Assembly: GCA_019113345.1 (NCBI GenBank) | Contig: DXHQ01000080.1 | Coordinates: 1 to 33,937, forward strand | Source of the DNA: Candidatus Faecalibacterium intestinigallinarum | GTDB taxonomy: Bacteria; Bacillota; Clostridia; Oscillospirales; Ruminococcaceae | Reading direction: 5' to 3' | DNA length: 33,937 nucleotides | In this document: in pieces, positions 21,479-30,713 of the stretch | Layout of the letters: every line of letters begins with the position of its first letter | Numbering within the stretch: position 1 is the first letter of the stretch | Made by a program: the position numbers and the translations under genes | Notes under the pieces: model-generated | Told to the model about the DNA's origin: nothing | What the model saw: the letters and a program-made list of their open reading frames with translations, nothing else | Databases searched by the model: none

Positions 21479-23263
21479 TTGCAGCACAAAAGACTCTCGG
21501 CGCAGTTCGGCCTGCGCTGGATGATGGCGGCCCTGCTGGCCCTCACCTGCGCCATTGGGGCGCTCGCCTGCCGCTATGCCTACCAGCAGCGCCGCAGCGC
21601 CCTTTTGCAGGAGCTGGACCTGCGCTTGCAGCGTGTCGCCACCGAGTACGAAAACCTGGTGGACGACTTCTGGTCGCTTTATATCTCGGTGTTCTCCCAC
21701 CGGGATGATATGTTCTTTTTCTACAACTATTACTCCGAGCCTTCGGCTGAGCCCCTCGGCTCGGAGGACAGGGTGGAGCTGCGGCGCATCCTGACCGAGA
21801 TGGCCCTGCGGGACGGCGCGGTCCAGTGGATCGCGGTCTACGCGCCGCTGCGCGCGGTGAACTACCTCTACTTCACGGCGGACGGGGCCATGATCGAGCT
21901 GCCGGCCGACTTTGCCTACCAAAACGAACTGGATATCAAGACCGAACGCATGGAAATCTACCCCGTCAAGCGGGTGACCACAAGCGAAAACTCCTACTTC
22001 GGGCTGGCCATCGCCGGGGGTGTGCCCAGCTTTGGCAATTTGGAGGGCTCGGTGCTGGCCAGCTACAACATCAATAACCTCGTGCAGCTCTGCCAGATCG
22101 AAAGCCAGTTCGACAGCCTGCAGTTCGACATCGCCGCCGAAGGCAAGAGCATCTTTTCCTCCGGGCAGTCGGTCCGGCTGTGGGGGGAGGGGGCGCAGCC
22201 CGGCGCAAGCGGGGTGCAACACAGCGCGGACGGGCAGCGCTGGTACGTCAGCACCTCCGAGATCGTCCCCCACGGGGCGCGGATCAGCTATTCCGTCGCT
22301 TGGGACGAGCTGGTCTGGAAGGCCAGCGCGCCCGCCCGCACGATCCTGTTTTCGCTGCTGTTCTTCTGGGTCATCGCGGCGGTGCTGTTCTATCAGTTCA
22401 TGGTCAAACGCATCCAGCGCGAGATCGAGGTGATCCGCGGCGGCCTGGCCCGCCTGGGCGGCAACGAGCTGGACTACCGCCTGCCGATGGATTTCCGCCA
22501 GCCCGAGCTGGGGGTCATCGCCGGATCCATCAACCAGATGGCCGCCGACCTGCAGCAGATGATCGCCCGCGTCTACGACTACGAGCTGCGCCGCAAGGAG
22601 GCCGAACTGCAGGAGCTGCAGGCCAAGTTCAACCCCCATTTCCTCTACAATACGCTGGAGATCTTCCGCGCCCGCTGCTATGAGAACGGCGACGAGGAGA
22701 CGGCCGAGCTGATCGCCCAGACCGCCGCCAACTTCCGCGGGCTGATCGGCTCGCGCAACTTCATCCCCATGCAGGAGGAGCTCAGCGCCAGCAAGCGCTA
22801 CATCGCCCTGGGCCGCGCCCGCCACGACGACGGGGTGGAGGTGCAGTACGACATCGACACCGAGGTGCTGCAATACGGCATCATCCGCAACGTGTTCCAG
22901 CCGCTAATCGAAAATTACTTCGAGCACGGCTACGACAGCGGCAACGCCGAGGAAAACTTCATCCACATCCGGGGGCGCCTGGCGGCAGACGGGCTGATCC
23001 TCTTTGAGGTCGAGGACAACGGCTACGGGATGGACCCGGCCCGGATGGCCCAGATGAACGAACGGCTGCAGGCCCCCATCCGCACCGAGCAGGAGAGCTA
23101 CGGCCTGAAAAACCTGCATCAGCGGCTGCGGCTGTTTTACGGCGAGCCCTGCGGCCTGACCCTCTGCCCCCGCGCCGAAGGCCGCGGCCTGCGCATCGAA
23201 GTGCGGGTCAGACAGATGAAGTGCGAGGACGCCGCGCAGCCATCCGCCCCGCCGGCCCCCTGA
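21479..23263 (+). CDS. Sensor histidine kinase (YesM-like), TTG start
   Basis: A ~594-residue kinase. A first membrane segment lies near residues 14-32, an external sensor region of about 250 residues follows, and a second membrane segment is near 288-308. Then come a HAMP-like linker, the His_kinase motif AKFNPHFLYNTL with His387, and an ATPase domain with PLIENYFEHG, EDNGYGM and GLKNLHQRL. It would sense pectic sugars outside the cell or via the binding protein. No ATG is suitable: TTG at 21479 lies 9 nt after GAAGGGAGG, which itself lies in the end of the regulator gene. The order regulator then kinase, with a 4-bp gap, implies coupled translation. A terminator follows. Confidence 0.93.
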   Translation: MQHKRLSAQFGLRWMMAALLALTCAIGALACRYAYQQRRSALLQELDLRLQRVATEYENLVDDFWSLYISVFSHRDDMFFFYNYYSEPSAEPLGSEDRVELRRILTEMALRDGAVQWIAVYAPLRAVNYLYFTADGAMIELPADFAYQNELDIKTERMEIYPVKRVTTSENSYFGLAIAGGVPSFGNLEGSVLASYNINNLVQLCQIESQFDSLQFDIAAEGKSIFSSGQSVRLWGEGAQPGASGVQHSADGQRWYVSTSEIVPHGARISYSVAWDELVWKASAPARTILFSLLFFWVIAAVLFYQFMVKRIQREIEVIRGGLARLGGNELDYRLPMDFRQPELGVIAGSINQMAADLQQMIARVYDYELRRKEAELQELQAKFNPHFLYNTLEIFRARCYENGDEETAELIAQTAANFRGLIGSRNFIPMQEELSASKRYIALGRARHDDGVEVQYDIDTEVLQYGIIRNVFQPLIENYFEHGYDSGNAEENFIHIRGRLAADGLILFEVEDNGYGMDPARMAQMNERLQAPIRTEQESYGLKNLHQRLRLFYGEPCGLTLCPRAEGRGLRIEVRVRQMKCEDAAQPSAPPAP

Positions 23264-23270
23264 TACAGAC

Positions 23271-23315
23271 AAAGGCCGCCGCCCGCTTTCTGCAACGGGC
23301 GGCGGCCTTCTTTTG
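23271..23315. terminator. Bidirectional terminator between the kinase and GH28 genes
   Basis: GGCCGCCGCCCG (23274-23285) pairs perfectly with CGGGCGGCGGCC (23296-23307), flanked by AAA and TTCTTTT. Confidence 0.92.
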
Positions 23316-23320
23316 TCCGA

Positions 23321-24589
23321 TCACAGCCGCGTGACTGAGACGTTTTTCTGGGTGACGTTCTGCACGCAGCCGGGCAGTTCGAGCCCCTCGCTTGCGCGCA
23401 CACAGACTTCCTCCAGCGTCAGCCCATCGAAGTGATAATCGCGGCCGCCGCCGGGCATATCGAAGCAGGTGCCGCAGGTAAAGTCGCAGCGGCGCAGCGC
23501 GACCTGTTCGGCCCGCGACACCGGGATATCCGCGCGGCCTTTGGCATCGAAGAACTGGGTCCAGCCCGAGACGTTGAAAAAGTGGTCCACCGTCCCTTTC
23601 GCGTTCTCCACCGCTACATATTCGTAGAGCTGCGGGGTGTCGGGGCGCATCTTGAACCAGAGGAAATTGAGCGAGGCGTCCACCGTCACCCGCCGCAGCA
23701 GGACGTTGCGGCTGTGCACACACTCGCTGCCGAAGGTCAGGCAGCCGTGGCAGAAGCCGTAGGAGCAGTCCTCGATCAGGATGCGCTCGTTTGCGCCATT
23801 TTCGGGCAGGGTGTCGGCCCAGGGGCCCTTGCCGCCCTTGAGCACCACCGCGTCGTCGTTGACCTCGAAGCGGCAGCCCTTGATCAGCACGTCGGTGCAG
23901 ACGTCCAGGTCGATGGCGTCGGTGCTGGGGGCCTTGACCGGCTCGGCCGGGGAAAAGACCCGGCAGTTCAGATACCGCACATGGTCGCACTTGTACAGGT
24001 GGTTGGTCCAGAAATGGCTGTTCTGCATCCGCACCCCCGCCACCAGCACGTTGGAGCAGTGCGAGAGATAGACCAGCCGGGGCCGCTGCTCATCTTTGTT
24101 GGTGCAGGCGGGGTTCCACTGACGGCGCAGCCAGAAGGCCCGCCAGGCGCGCAGCCCGTTGCCGTCGATGGCGCCGGGCCCGCAGATGGTAAAGCCGTCC
24201 AGCCCGTCCGCGTTGATCAGCGCGGCGAAGTAGGGGCAACTCTCGCCCTCGATGCGGGTGGGCAGCAGGGGATAGTCGGCGATGTCGTCGCTGCCCCGCA
24301 GCATGGCTCCCTCGCCGAGGTACAGGCTGACCCCCTGCTTGAAAAAGAGGGAGCCGGTCAGATAGACGCCGGCCGGCACCACCATCACGCCGCCCCCTTC
24401 GGCGGCGATGCGGTCGATGAGGGCCTGCAGCTCGGCGGTGTGCAGCCGGCCGTCGTCCAGCACGCCGTAGTCGGTCACCCGGTAGGGGCGGCCCAGCTGC
24501 TCCAGAGTGGGGACGGAATCATCATAGAACCAGGGGCCGATGGGCGTCCCGTCGGGGAAATGTTCGCGCATCTGTACAGGGCGTTGCAT
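23321..24589 (-). CDS. GH28 polygalacturonase-like enzyme, cytoplasmic
   Basis: A 422-residue right-handed beta-helix protein of the GH28 type. The start has the TDYGVLDDG pattern. The active-site set is present in altered form: STDAIDLD (222-229, Asp224), NDDAVVLKGG (244-253, Asp245 and Asp246), CHG (280-282, His281) instead of GHG, and FKM (312-314) instead of RIK. GH28 enzymes invert and hydrolyse alpha-galacturonide bonds in homogalacturonan or rhamnogalacturonan. No signal peptide is seen, so it would trim imported oligomers from one end. The start ATG 24587-24589 follows AAAGGATG. The gene diverges from the ABC importer operon. Confidence 0.9.
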   Translation of the reverse strand: MQRPVQMREHFPDGTPIGPWFYDDSVPTLEQLGRPYRVTDYGVLDDGRLHTAELQALIDRIAAEGGGVMVVPAGVYLTGSLFFKQGVSLYLGEGAMLRGSDDIADYPLLPTRIEGESCPYFAALINADGLDGFTICGPGAIDGNGLRAWRAFWLRRQWNPACTNKDEQRPRLVYLSHCSNVLVAGVRMQNSHFWTNHLYKCDHVRYLNCRVFSPAEPVKAPSTDAIDLDVCTDVLIKGCRFEVNDDAVVLKGGKGPWADTLPENGANERILIEDCSYGFCHGCLTFGSECVHSRNVLLRRVTVDASLNFLWFKMRPDTPQLYEYVAVENAKGTVDHFFNVSGWTQFFDAKGRADIPVSRAEQVALRRCDFTCGTCFDMPGGGRDYHFDGLTLEEVCVRASEGLELPGCVQNVTQKNVSVTRL

Positions 24590-24622
24590 AAAAAGCTCAT
24601 CCTTTCTGTTTTGGCTGCCGCC

Positions 24623-24628
24623 AGTATA
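24623..24628 (-). promoter_or_regulatory. -10 box of the GH28 gene
   Basis: TATACT on the minus strand, with no good -35 at 17 bp, fits an activator-dependent promoter. Upstream are the palindromes TGTGTTCACA (24657-24666 region) and TGTAATTATTTACA (24671-24684). Confidence 0.45.
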
Positions 24629-24660
24629 CCACGCGCCGGCGGCAAAATCACCCGCCTGTG

Positions 24661-24732
24661 TTCACAAAGCTGTAATTATTTACACAATCCGGGATTTTTT
24701 CTATATACACAAAAACCATCGTCGAATACAAT
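24661..24732 (+). promoter_or_regulatory. Promoter and candidate activator sites of the ABC importer operon
   Basis: TATACA (24704-24709) and TACAAT (24727-24732) have a 17-bp spacer. Three CACAA direct repeats (24663-24667, 24683-24687, 24708-24712) lie upstream or over it, the first two 20 bp apart, about two helical turns, as is common for AraC-type regulators. Confidence 0.45.
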
Positions 24733-24806
24733 AAGAACTGTAAAGATTGCTGGCGCCGCACCGCAAACCACCCCCTCTGTGAACGTGAAAAAGGAGCTGA
24801 CGATTT

Positions 24807-25748
24807 ATGAGCCATGAAGCGACCGCCAGGCTGCGGTCCCACATTCGGAGCAAAAAGTGGGAATCGTATAAGCTGTTCCTGCTGGCGCTGCCCGTCATCA
24901 TTTATATCTTTGTATTCAAGTATATGCCGCTGTGGGGCTGGTCCTACGCCTTCTTCTCCTACCGGCCGGGCCTGTCGCTGGCGCAGTGCGACTTTGTGGG
25001 CCTGCAAAACTTCGAGAACCTGTTCGGCAACGCCGTCATGCGCCAGAACCTGTTCCGGGTGCTGCGCAACACCTTCGGCATCCAGATCCTCAACTATGTC
25101 CTGATGCCGGTGCCCATGCTGTTTGCCATCTTCCTCAGCGAGATCAAGAGCAAGCGCTTCCAGAAGGTGATCCAGACCGTCACCACCCTGCCACACTTTA
25201 TCAGCTGGGTCATCATGTTCTCGCTGGCGTCCAGCATTTTCGGCTCGTCGGGCCTGATCAATTCGATGATCCACGATATGGGCTTTGAGGCCACCATCAA
25301 CATCCTGACCACCGACGACCACGTCTGGATCACCCAGGCCCTGCTCAATCTGTGGAAGTCAATGGGCTGGAACGCCATCGTCTACTTCGCCGCCATCACC
25401 GGCCTGGACCAGCAGGTGTACGAAGCCGCCGAGATCGACGGCGCCAACCGCTGGCAGAAGATCAGCAAAATCACCATCCCCCTGCTGATGCCCACCTTCT
25501 TCGTTTTGCTGGTCATCAACATCGGCAACTTCCTCAACTCGGGCATCGACCAGTTCCTGGCCTTCAGCAACGCGCTGAACATGAGCCAGATCGAGGTGCT
25601 GGACCTCTACGTCTACAACCTCGGCATCGGCAGCGGCCAGATCTCGTTCAGCGTCGCGGTCGGCATCATGAAGTCGGTGGTCGCCGTCATCCTCTTCGCG
25701 TCGGCGAACTTCGCCTCCAAGAAGATCCGCGGCACCAGCGTATTCTAA
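24807..25748 (+). CDS. Sugar ABC transporter permease (LplB/YteP type)
   Basis: A 313-residue inner-membrane permease with six predicted membrane segments, the first at about residues 22-44 (YKLFLLALPVIIYIFVFKY). The EAA loop that contacts the ATPase is YEAAEIDGANRWQKISKITI at about 208-227. This family (CUT1, LplB/YteP) imports pectic and other plant-derived oligosaccharides. The start ATG 24807 follows AAGGAG. It is the first gene of a permease-permease-binding protein operon in which no ATPase is encoded; CUT1 systems often share one MsmX-type ATPase encoded elsewhere. The position beside GH28 and YesN/YesM genes points to rhamnogalacturonan or oligogalacturonide. Confidence 0.95.
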   Translation: MSHEATARLRSHIRSKKWESYKLFLLALPVIIYIFVFKYMPLWGWSYAFFSYRPGLSLAQCDFVGLQNFENLFGNAVMRQNLFRVLRNTFGIQILNYVLMPVPMLFAIFLSEIKSKRFQKVIQTVTTLPHFISWVIMFSLASSIFGSSGLINSMIHDMGFEATINILTTDDHVWITQALLNLWKSMGWNAIVYFAAITGLDQQVYEAAEIDGANRWQKISKITIPLLMPTFFVLLVINIGNFLNSGIDQFLAFSNALNMSQIEVLDLYVYNLGIGSGQISFSVAVGIMKSVVAVILFASANFASKKIRGTSVF

Positions 25749-25767
25749 GCAGGAAGGAGCATCAGCC

Positions 25768-26688
25768 ATGACCGGTATTCTCAAACATAAGCCAGACGCC
25801 GGCGAGACCCGCCACATCAAGATGACGCCGGAGGACAAAGTCTACAACATCATCTTTACCATCGTCTTTGCCCTCGTCGGCCTGATCTGCGTCTACCCCT
25901 TCTATTACCTTATCATCTGCACCATCAGCGAGCAGCAGGCCGTCAGCCTGAACCAGGTCTTCCTGCTGCCCACCGGCATCAATTTCGACAACTACATCGA
26001 GATCTTCCAGGTGCAGGGCCTGGCCCAGGCGGCCTTCATCTCGGTGGCGCGCACCGTCATCACCACCGCCATCAGCCTGGTCTTTACCTCCTACGGCGCG
26101 TACATCTTCACCAAGCAGAATATGTGGGGCCACAAGATATGGTACCGCTTCGTCGTTGTGACCATGTACTTCTCGGCCGGCATGATCCCCATCTACATGA
26201 ACAACCGCCTGCTGGGCCTGACCAATACCTTCTGGATCTATGTGGTGCCCCTGTGCCTGTCGGTCTACAACATGGTGCTGGTCAAGACCTCCATCGAGTC
26301 CATGAGCCCCGAACTGGAAGAATCCGCCTACCTGGACGGCGCGGGCTATCTGACCCGCTTCTTCCGCATCGTGCTGCCCTTGCAGGGGCCCATCCTGGCC
26401 ACCGTCTCGCTGTTCACCGCCGTCAACCAGTGGAACGACTTCTTCACCACCCAGATGTACGTCACCAACACCAAGCTCTACACCCTGCAGTTTTTGCTGT
26501 ATGAGCTGCTGAACCAGGTCACCGCCGCGGCGGACCAGATCGCCAACGAAAACCCCTACGCCACCATCACCCCGGTGGGCATCCGCCTGACCCTGACCGC
26601 CATCGTCACCATCCCCATCATCTGCGTCTACCCCTTTGTCCAGAAGTTCTACGTCAAGGGCATCATGGTGGGCGCGGTCAAGGGCTAA
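25768..26688 (+). CDS. Sugar ABC transporter permease (LplC/YtcP type)
   Basis: A 306-residue partner permease with six membrane segments, the first at about residues 25-48. The EAA loop is LEESAYLDGAGYLTRFFRIVLP at about 185-206 (first part LEESAYLDGAG). Its C-terminus VKGIMVGAVKG is the usual end of this family. It starts 19 bp after the first permease with AGGAAGGAGC upstream, so the two are cotranscribed and would form the heterodimeric channel. The solute-binding protein follows after 56 bp. Confidence 0.95.
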   Translation: MTGILKHKPDAGETRHIKMTPEDKVYNIIFTIVFALVGLICVYPFYYLIICTISEQQAVSLNQVFLLPTGINFDNYIEIFQVQGLAQAAFISVARTVITTAISLVFTSYGAYIFTKQNMWGHKIWYRFVVVTMYFSAGMIPIYMNNRLLGLTNTFWIYVVPLCLSVYNMVLVKTSIESMSPELEESAYLDGAGYLTRFFRIVLPLQGPILATVSLFTAVNQWNDFFTTQMYVTNTKLYTLQFLLYELLNQVTAAADQIANENPYATITPVGIRLTLTAIVTIPIICVYPFVQKFYVKGIMVGAVKG

Positions 26689-26744
26689 AGCCTCCCTGTT
26701 TTGAACGCCACACGATATAAAACCAGCAAGAAAGGAAATCTACC

Positions 26745-28490
26745 ATGAAAAAGATCTCTCGCCGTTCATTCATGCAGCTTGTGGGCGCGGCCTCGGCCGC
26801 CGGTGCGCTGGCCGCCTGCGGCGGCGGCTCGGACGCCTCCTCCACCGCCGGCTCCGCCGCGGGCGGGGCCAGCAATGCCGGCGCTGCCGGCGGCACCCCC
26901 ACCATCACCTTCTACCCCAGCGCGGCCAACGTCTCCTCGGGCACGGTGGGCGGCTACAAGGGCGAATACTTCGCCTCCCGCGGCTTCAACCTCGAGGTCT
27001 GGGCCTACTCGGACGAGCGCACCAACGCCATCCTCGCCTCCGGCGACCTGCCCGACGTCATGTTCATCCCCGAGGACAGCCTCGACGTGATGATCCAGGG
27101 CGGTATGCTGCTGAACCTGGACGACTACATGGACAAGCTGCCCCACCTGCAGGCCTTTGAGGCTTCGGCCACCGCGCTGAACTATGTCCGCGCCTATAAG
27201 AGCGCCGGTACGAACGGCGTTTACGGCATCCCCACCTCCATCGGCGACAACTACAATAAGTTCCTCTACCAGGACTCGACCGAGCGCAACGCCGTCAAGC
27301 TGCGCTGGGACGTCTACGAGCAGATTGGCGCGCCCGCCATCAACAGCATGGACGACCTGCTGGACGTGATGGAACAGATGATGGCCGCCAAACCCACCGA
27401 GGACGACGGCACCCCGAACTTTGGCACCGTGCTGAACAGCGGCTCGGACACCAGCTACTGGGCCTGCATGGTCATGTGGTACCGGATGCAGGGCTATAAG
27501 GAGGACCAGCTGGGCTACCTGCTGGAGATGGATATGGTCAACGGCACCGTCTCCTCCATCCTCTCCAAGGACAGCATGTACTACAAGGGCCTGCAGTGGT
27601 ACAACGAGGCCTACCGCCGCGGCCTTGTGGACCCCGACAGCATCAGCAACGACCGCGCCACCCAGAAGGTCAAGGTGGACAGCGGCTACGCCATGATCCC
27701 TTCGGGCTACCTGCCCGGCTGGGCCCCCAAGTACCAGCCCTACCTCGTGCCCGGCACCAAGGTGTACTACAACGCCTCCCGCCCCTACGGCGACTCGGCC
27801 TATATGATCGGCATCAACGCCAAGACCCAGAATCTGGACGCCTGCCTGGCCTACCTGGATATGCTGAGCGACCCCGACGCCTATCTGGTGGTCAACTCGG
27901 GCCCGGACGGCGAGTTCTGGGCCTCGGACAGTGAGGGCAACGCCTTCCTGACCGAAGAGGGCCTGGCCTGGCTGGAGGGCGGCAACGCCTCCGTCGTGGA
28001 CTTTGAGATGTCCACCGGCGAGAAGATCGAGTACTGGAACACCCCCTGGATCATCTGGAACGGCACCCTGTCCAGCTACGGCGACGGCGAGGGCGAAAAG
28101 CGCTGCTGCTACACCTCCGCCTGGAAGGAGCTGAACGAGATCAGCACCAACAACGACCTGTACCACCAGTGGCAGGACACCGTCGGCTACGAGACCTGGG
28201 CCGACTGGCTGGAGGCCGAGGGCGCCTTTGCCGACAGCAGCGACCTGGACTACATCTCCAGCTTCACCTCTCTGCCCGACGACATGATGCAGCTGACCAT
28301 CGACGCCATCCGCGACAAGGTGGTCAACGCCAGCTGGCGGATGGTCTATGCCGAGGATCAGGCCACCTTCGACGCCGAGTGGGACCAGATGATCGCCGAC
28401 TGCGAGGGCCTGGATGCCCAGAGCGTTATCGACTGGCGTCTGGCCGATATCCAGAACGCTTTGTCCATCCGCGATTCCCTCCAGGCATAA
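26745..28490 (+). CDS. Extracellular solute-binding lipoprotein of the importer (LplA/YtcQ type)
   Basis: A 581-residue secreted binding protein. Residues 1-25 are a lipoprotein signal ending in LAAC with lipidated Cys25, and begin with a twin-arginine-like SRRSFM (5-10). A Gly/Ser/Ala-rich linker (26-45) precedes the substrate-binding part. Features such as VYGIPTSIGDNYNKFLYQD and the large size match the LplA/YtcQ group. It would capture pectic oligosaccharides at the cell surface and hand them to the two permeases. Ribosome site AAAGGAA, ATG 26745. A hairpin follows before the GH106-like gene. Confidence 0.94.
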   Translation: MKKISRRSFMQLVGAASAAGALAACGGGSDASSTAGSAAGGASNAGAAGGTPTITFYPSAANVSSGTVGGYKGEYFASRGFNLEVWAYSDERTNAILASGDLPDVMFIPEDSLDVMIQGGMLLNLDDYMDKLPHLQAFEASATALNYVRAYKSAGTNGVYGIPTSIGDNYNKFLYQDSTERNAVKLRWDVYEQIGAPAINSMDDLLDVMEQMMAAKPTEDDGTPNFGTVLNSGSDTSYWACMVMWYRMQGYKEDQLGYLLEMDMVNGTVSSILSKDSMYYKGLQWYNEAYRRGLVDPDSISNDRATQKVKVDSGYAMIPSGYLPGWAPKYQPYLVPGTKVYYNASRPYGDSAYMIGINAKTQNLDACLAYLDMLSDPDAYLVVNSGPDGEFWASDSEGNAFLTEEGLAWLEGGNASVVDFEMSTGEKIEYWNTPWIIWNGTLSSYGDGEGEKRCCYTSAWKELNEISTNNDLYHQWQDTVGYETWADWLEAEGAFADSSDLDYISSFTSLPDDMMQLTIDAIRDKVVNASWRMVYAEDQATFDAEWDQMIADCEGLDAQSVIDWRLADIQNALSIRDSLQA

Positions 28491-28522
28491 ACCTGGCGCA
28501 AAATTTTCTCCTTCCCCATTCC

Positions 28523-28562
28523 GGCAGGCGCTTCTGTTTCAGGCAGGGGCGCCTGCCCTTTT
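28523..28562 (+). terminator. Terminator-like hairpin after the binding-protein gene
   Basis: GGCAGGCGC (28523-28531) pairs with GCGCCTGCC (28549-28557), followed by CTTTT. In mid-operon position it may reduce rather than stop read-through, which would give more binding protein than enzyme. Confidence 0.65.
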
Positions 28563-28589
28563 GATCGAACGGCCTGAAAGGAGGACCGG

Positions 28590-30683
28590 ATGGAACTTGT
28601 GCGACTTTTGGACCAGCCGGGGCGGGAATACACCCCCTTCCCCTTCTGGTTTTTGAACGATACCCTCACCGACGCCGAACTCTGCCGCCAGCTGGAGGAC
28701 TTTGCGGCCCACGGGGTTTACGGGGTGGTGCTGCATCCCCGCATCGGCCTGCCGCCGGAGATGGGCTACCTCTCGGACAGCTTTTTCCACGCCATCGAGA
28801 CGGCGGTGCGCGCGGCCGAGCGGCTGGGGATGCGCGTCATCCTCTACGACGAAGGGATGTACCCCTCCGGCTCGGCCTGCGGGCAGGTGGTAGCGGCCAA
28901 CCCCGCCTATGCGTCCCGCGGCATCGACCTGGTGCAAAACCCCGAGCCGGAAGACACCGTCCTTGCCCGCACGCCGGCGGGAGTGCTCGTCTCCCGCTTC
29001 AGCCGCGGCACCATCCGGGGCATCCACTTCGGCGAGGACGACGGGGAGCCGAACGCGCCTCCCAGCGCCGACCTGCTCAACCCCGACGCGATGGATCTCT
29101 TCGTCCACCTGACCCACGACGCCTATTACGCGCGCCTCGCGCCCTGGTTTGGGCGGACCATCATCGGCTTTTTCACCGACGAGCCCAGCGTCCTGGGCCG
29201 CAACCCCCGCACCCCCTTTGCCTGGACGCCGGGCCTTGAGGACGAATTCACCGCCGCCGGGGGCGACCTCGCCGGGCTGACTGCCCTCTTTTCCGGGGAG
29301 GAGAACGCCTCCACCCGGCTGTACCAGAAGCTGATCCTCGACAAGGAGGGCGACGTCTATTACCGCCGCCTGTCCGCCTGGTGCGCCGGGCACGGCGTCG
29401 CGCTGGTGGGCCACCCTCACCGCAGTGACGACATCGAAGTGGAGCGCTGGTTCCAGATCCCGGGGCAGGACCTGGCCCTGCGCTGGGTCGCGCCCGAAAA
29501 GCAGGACGCCGGCATCGACGCCATGATGGGCCACTGCAGCGCCGACGCCGCCCTGCTGATGGGCTGCCGCCGCAACGCCAACGAGTGCTTCGGGGCCTGC
29601 AACCGGGACGGCAACCCCTGGCAGCTGTCCGGCGGGGACATCAAGTGGTATCTCGACTGGCTGGCGGTGCGCGGGGTCAACCTCTTTATCCCGCACGCCT
29701 TCTATTACAGCATCGAGGGCCCCCGCAAGCAGGAGCGCCCGCCCGATGTGGGGCCCCACAGCATCTGGTGGGGGCGCTACCGCCTCTGGTCGGACTATAT
29801 GCGGCGGCTGTCCGCCCTGTTGACCGACGCCGAGGTCCTGGTCCGGGTGGCGCTGCCCTGCCGCAACCGGGACCTGCACCCCGAGATCGCCGCCGGCCTC
29901 GAACAGGCGCAGACCAGCTGCTGCTGCCTGCCCGAGAGCGTCTGGCCCGACTGTTACAGCAAGGACGGCAGGCTGTACTGCCGGGGCCTGGTCTTTGACG
30001 CGGTGGCGGGGGACGAGCGCTTCTTCCCCGAGCTGCCGCACCTGGGCGGCGCGGCCTTTGACGAGGCGGCCCCGCCCGACTGCCGCTGCGACCCGCCCCA
30101 GCCCAAGCTGCGGGTGCGGCATTTCCGCCGCTGCGGGGCGGAGTGCTGGCTCCTTGTCAACGAAGGGGAAGCGCCCATCCGGGCGCGGATCGCCTTCCCC
30201 GGGGCGGCGCGGCTCGGCGGCTACGACCTGTGGGCGGGCCGGGCCTTCCGCCTGTGCGAAGGGGACACCGCCGCCCTCGAGCTGCCCCGGCGGGGCAGCC
30301 TGCTGGTGTTTGCCTGCGGCGCGGACGACTGGGCCGCACTGCCCCCCATGCCGGCCGCCGTGCTGCTGCCGGAGGCGGACTTCCGTCTGACGGCGGAAGA
30401 CCCCGACGCCGTGCAGAAGATCTACGAGGCGGACTACACTGTTTCTGACGCGCAGCTTGCGGCCGGCAGCCTGCGCCTGCCCGTCCAGGCCGAGGAAATG
30501 TGCGAGCTGCGCGTCAACGGCCGCGACGCCGGGGCGGTCTTCTGGTCCCCGTGCAGCTTTGAGCTGAAAGGGTTGCTGCACCCCGGCGTCAACCGGCTGC
30601 GGCTGACCGTCACCGGAAGCCTGGCCAACCGCTACGGGCTGCGGCCCGTGCCCTACGGCCTGGGCGTCGCCGAAACCTTGTGA
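28590..30683 (+). CDS. GH106-like glycoside hydrolase, putative alpha-L-rhamnosidase
   Basis: A 697-residue protein without signal peptide. The N-terminal part, PFPFWFLNDTLTDAEL then HPRIGLP and VILYDEGMYPSG, resembles the TIM-barrel of GH106-type proteins and related glycosidase-like families. FFTDEPS near residue 193 could carry a catalytic Glu. The C-terminal ~150 residues look like beta-sandwich modules, one with NGRDAGAVFWSPCSFEL typical of a galactose-binding-like fold. GH106 enzymes release alpha-L-rhamnose from rhamnogalacturonan or flavonoids. In this operon a role on imported rhamnogalacturonan pieces is likely, complementing the GH105 enzyme. The start ATG 28590 has AAAGGAGG. Family assignment is from motif pattern only. 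Confidence 0.7.
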   Translation: MELVRLLDQPGREYTPFPFWFLNDTLTDAELCRQLEDFAAHGVYGVVLHPRIGLPPEMGYLSDSFFHAIETAVRAAERLGMRVILYDEGMYPSGSACGQVVAANPAYASRGIDLVQNPEPEDTVLARTPAGVLVSRFSRGTIRGIHFGEDDGEPNAPPSADLLNPDAMDLFVHLTHDAYYARLAPWFGRTIIGFFTDEPSVLGRNPRTPFAWTPGLEDEFTAAGGDLAGLTALFSGEENASTRLYQKLILDKEGDVYYRRLSAWCAGHGVALVGHPHRSDDIEVERWFQIPGQDLALRWVAPEKQDAGIDAMMGHCSADAALLMGCRRNANECFGACNRDGNPWQLSGGDIKWYLDWLAVRGVNLFIPHAFYYSIEGPRKQERPPDVGPHSIWWGRYRLWSDYMRRLSALLTDAEVLVRVALPCRNRDLHPEIAAGLEQAQTSCCCLPESVWPDCYSKDGRLYCRGLVFDAVAGDERFFPELPHLGGAAFDEAAPPDCRCDPPQPKLRVRHFRRCGAECWLLVNEGEAPIRARIAFPGAARLGGYDLWAGRAFRLCEGDTAALELPRRGSLLVFACGADDWAALPPMPAAVLLPEADFRLTAEDPDAVQKIYEADYTVSDAQLAAGSLRLPVQAEEMCELRVNGRDAGAVFWSPCSFELKGLLHPGVNRLRLTVTGSLANRYGLRPVPYGLGVAETL

Positions 30684-30713
30684 GCGCCGGGAGCCCGGCA
30701 GGAAGGAGAGAGC

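Noticed and set aside
26745-26775. Tat export signal on the binding protein
   Set aside because: SRRSFM resembles a twin-arginine motif, but the lipobox LAAC and the family point to an ordinary lipoprotein; Sec versus Tat cannot be decided from sequence.
28539-30581. A 680-codon minus-strand open frame opposite the GH106-like gene
   Set aside because: Composition and lack of motifs mark it as a shadow of the plus-strand gene.
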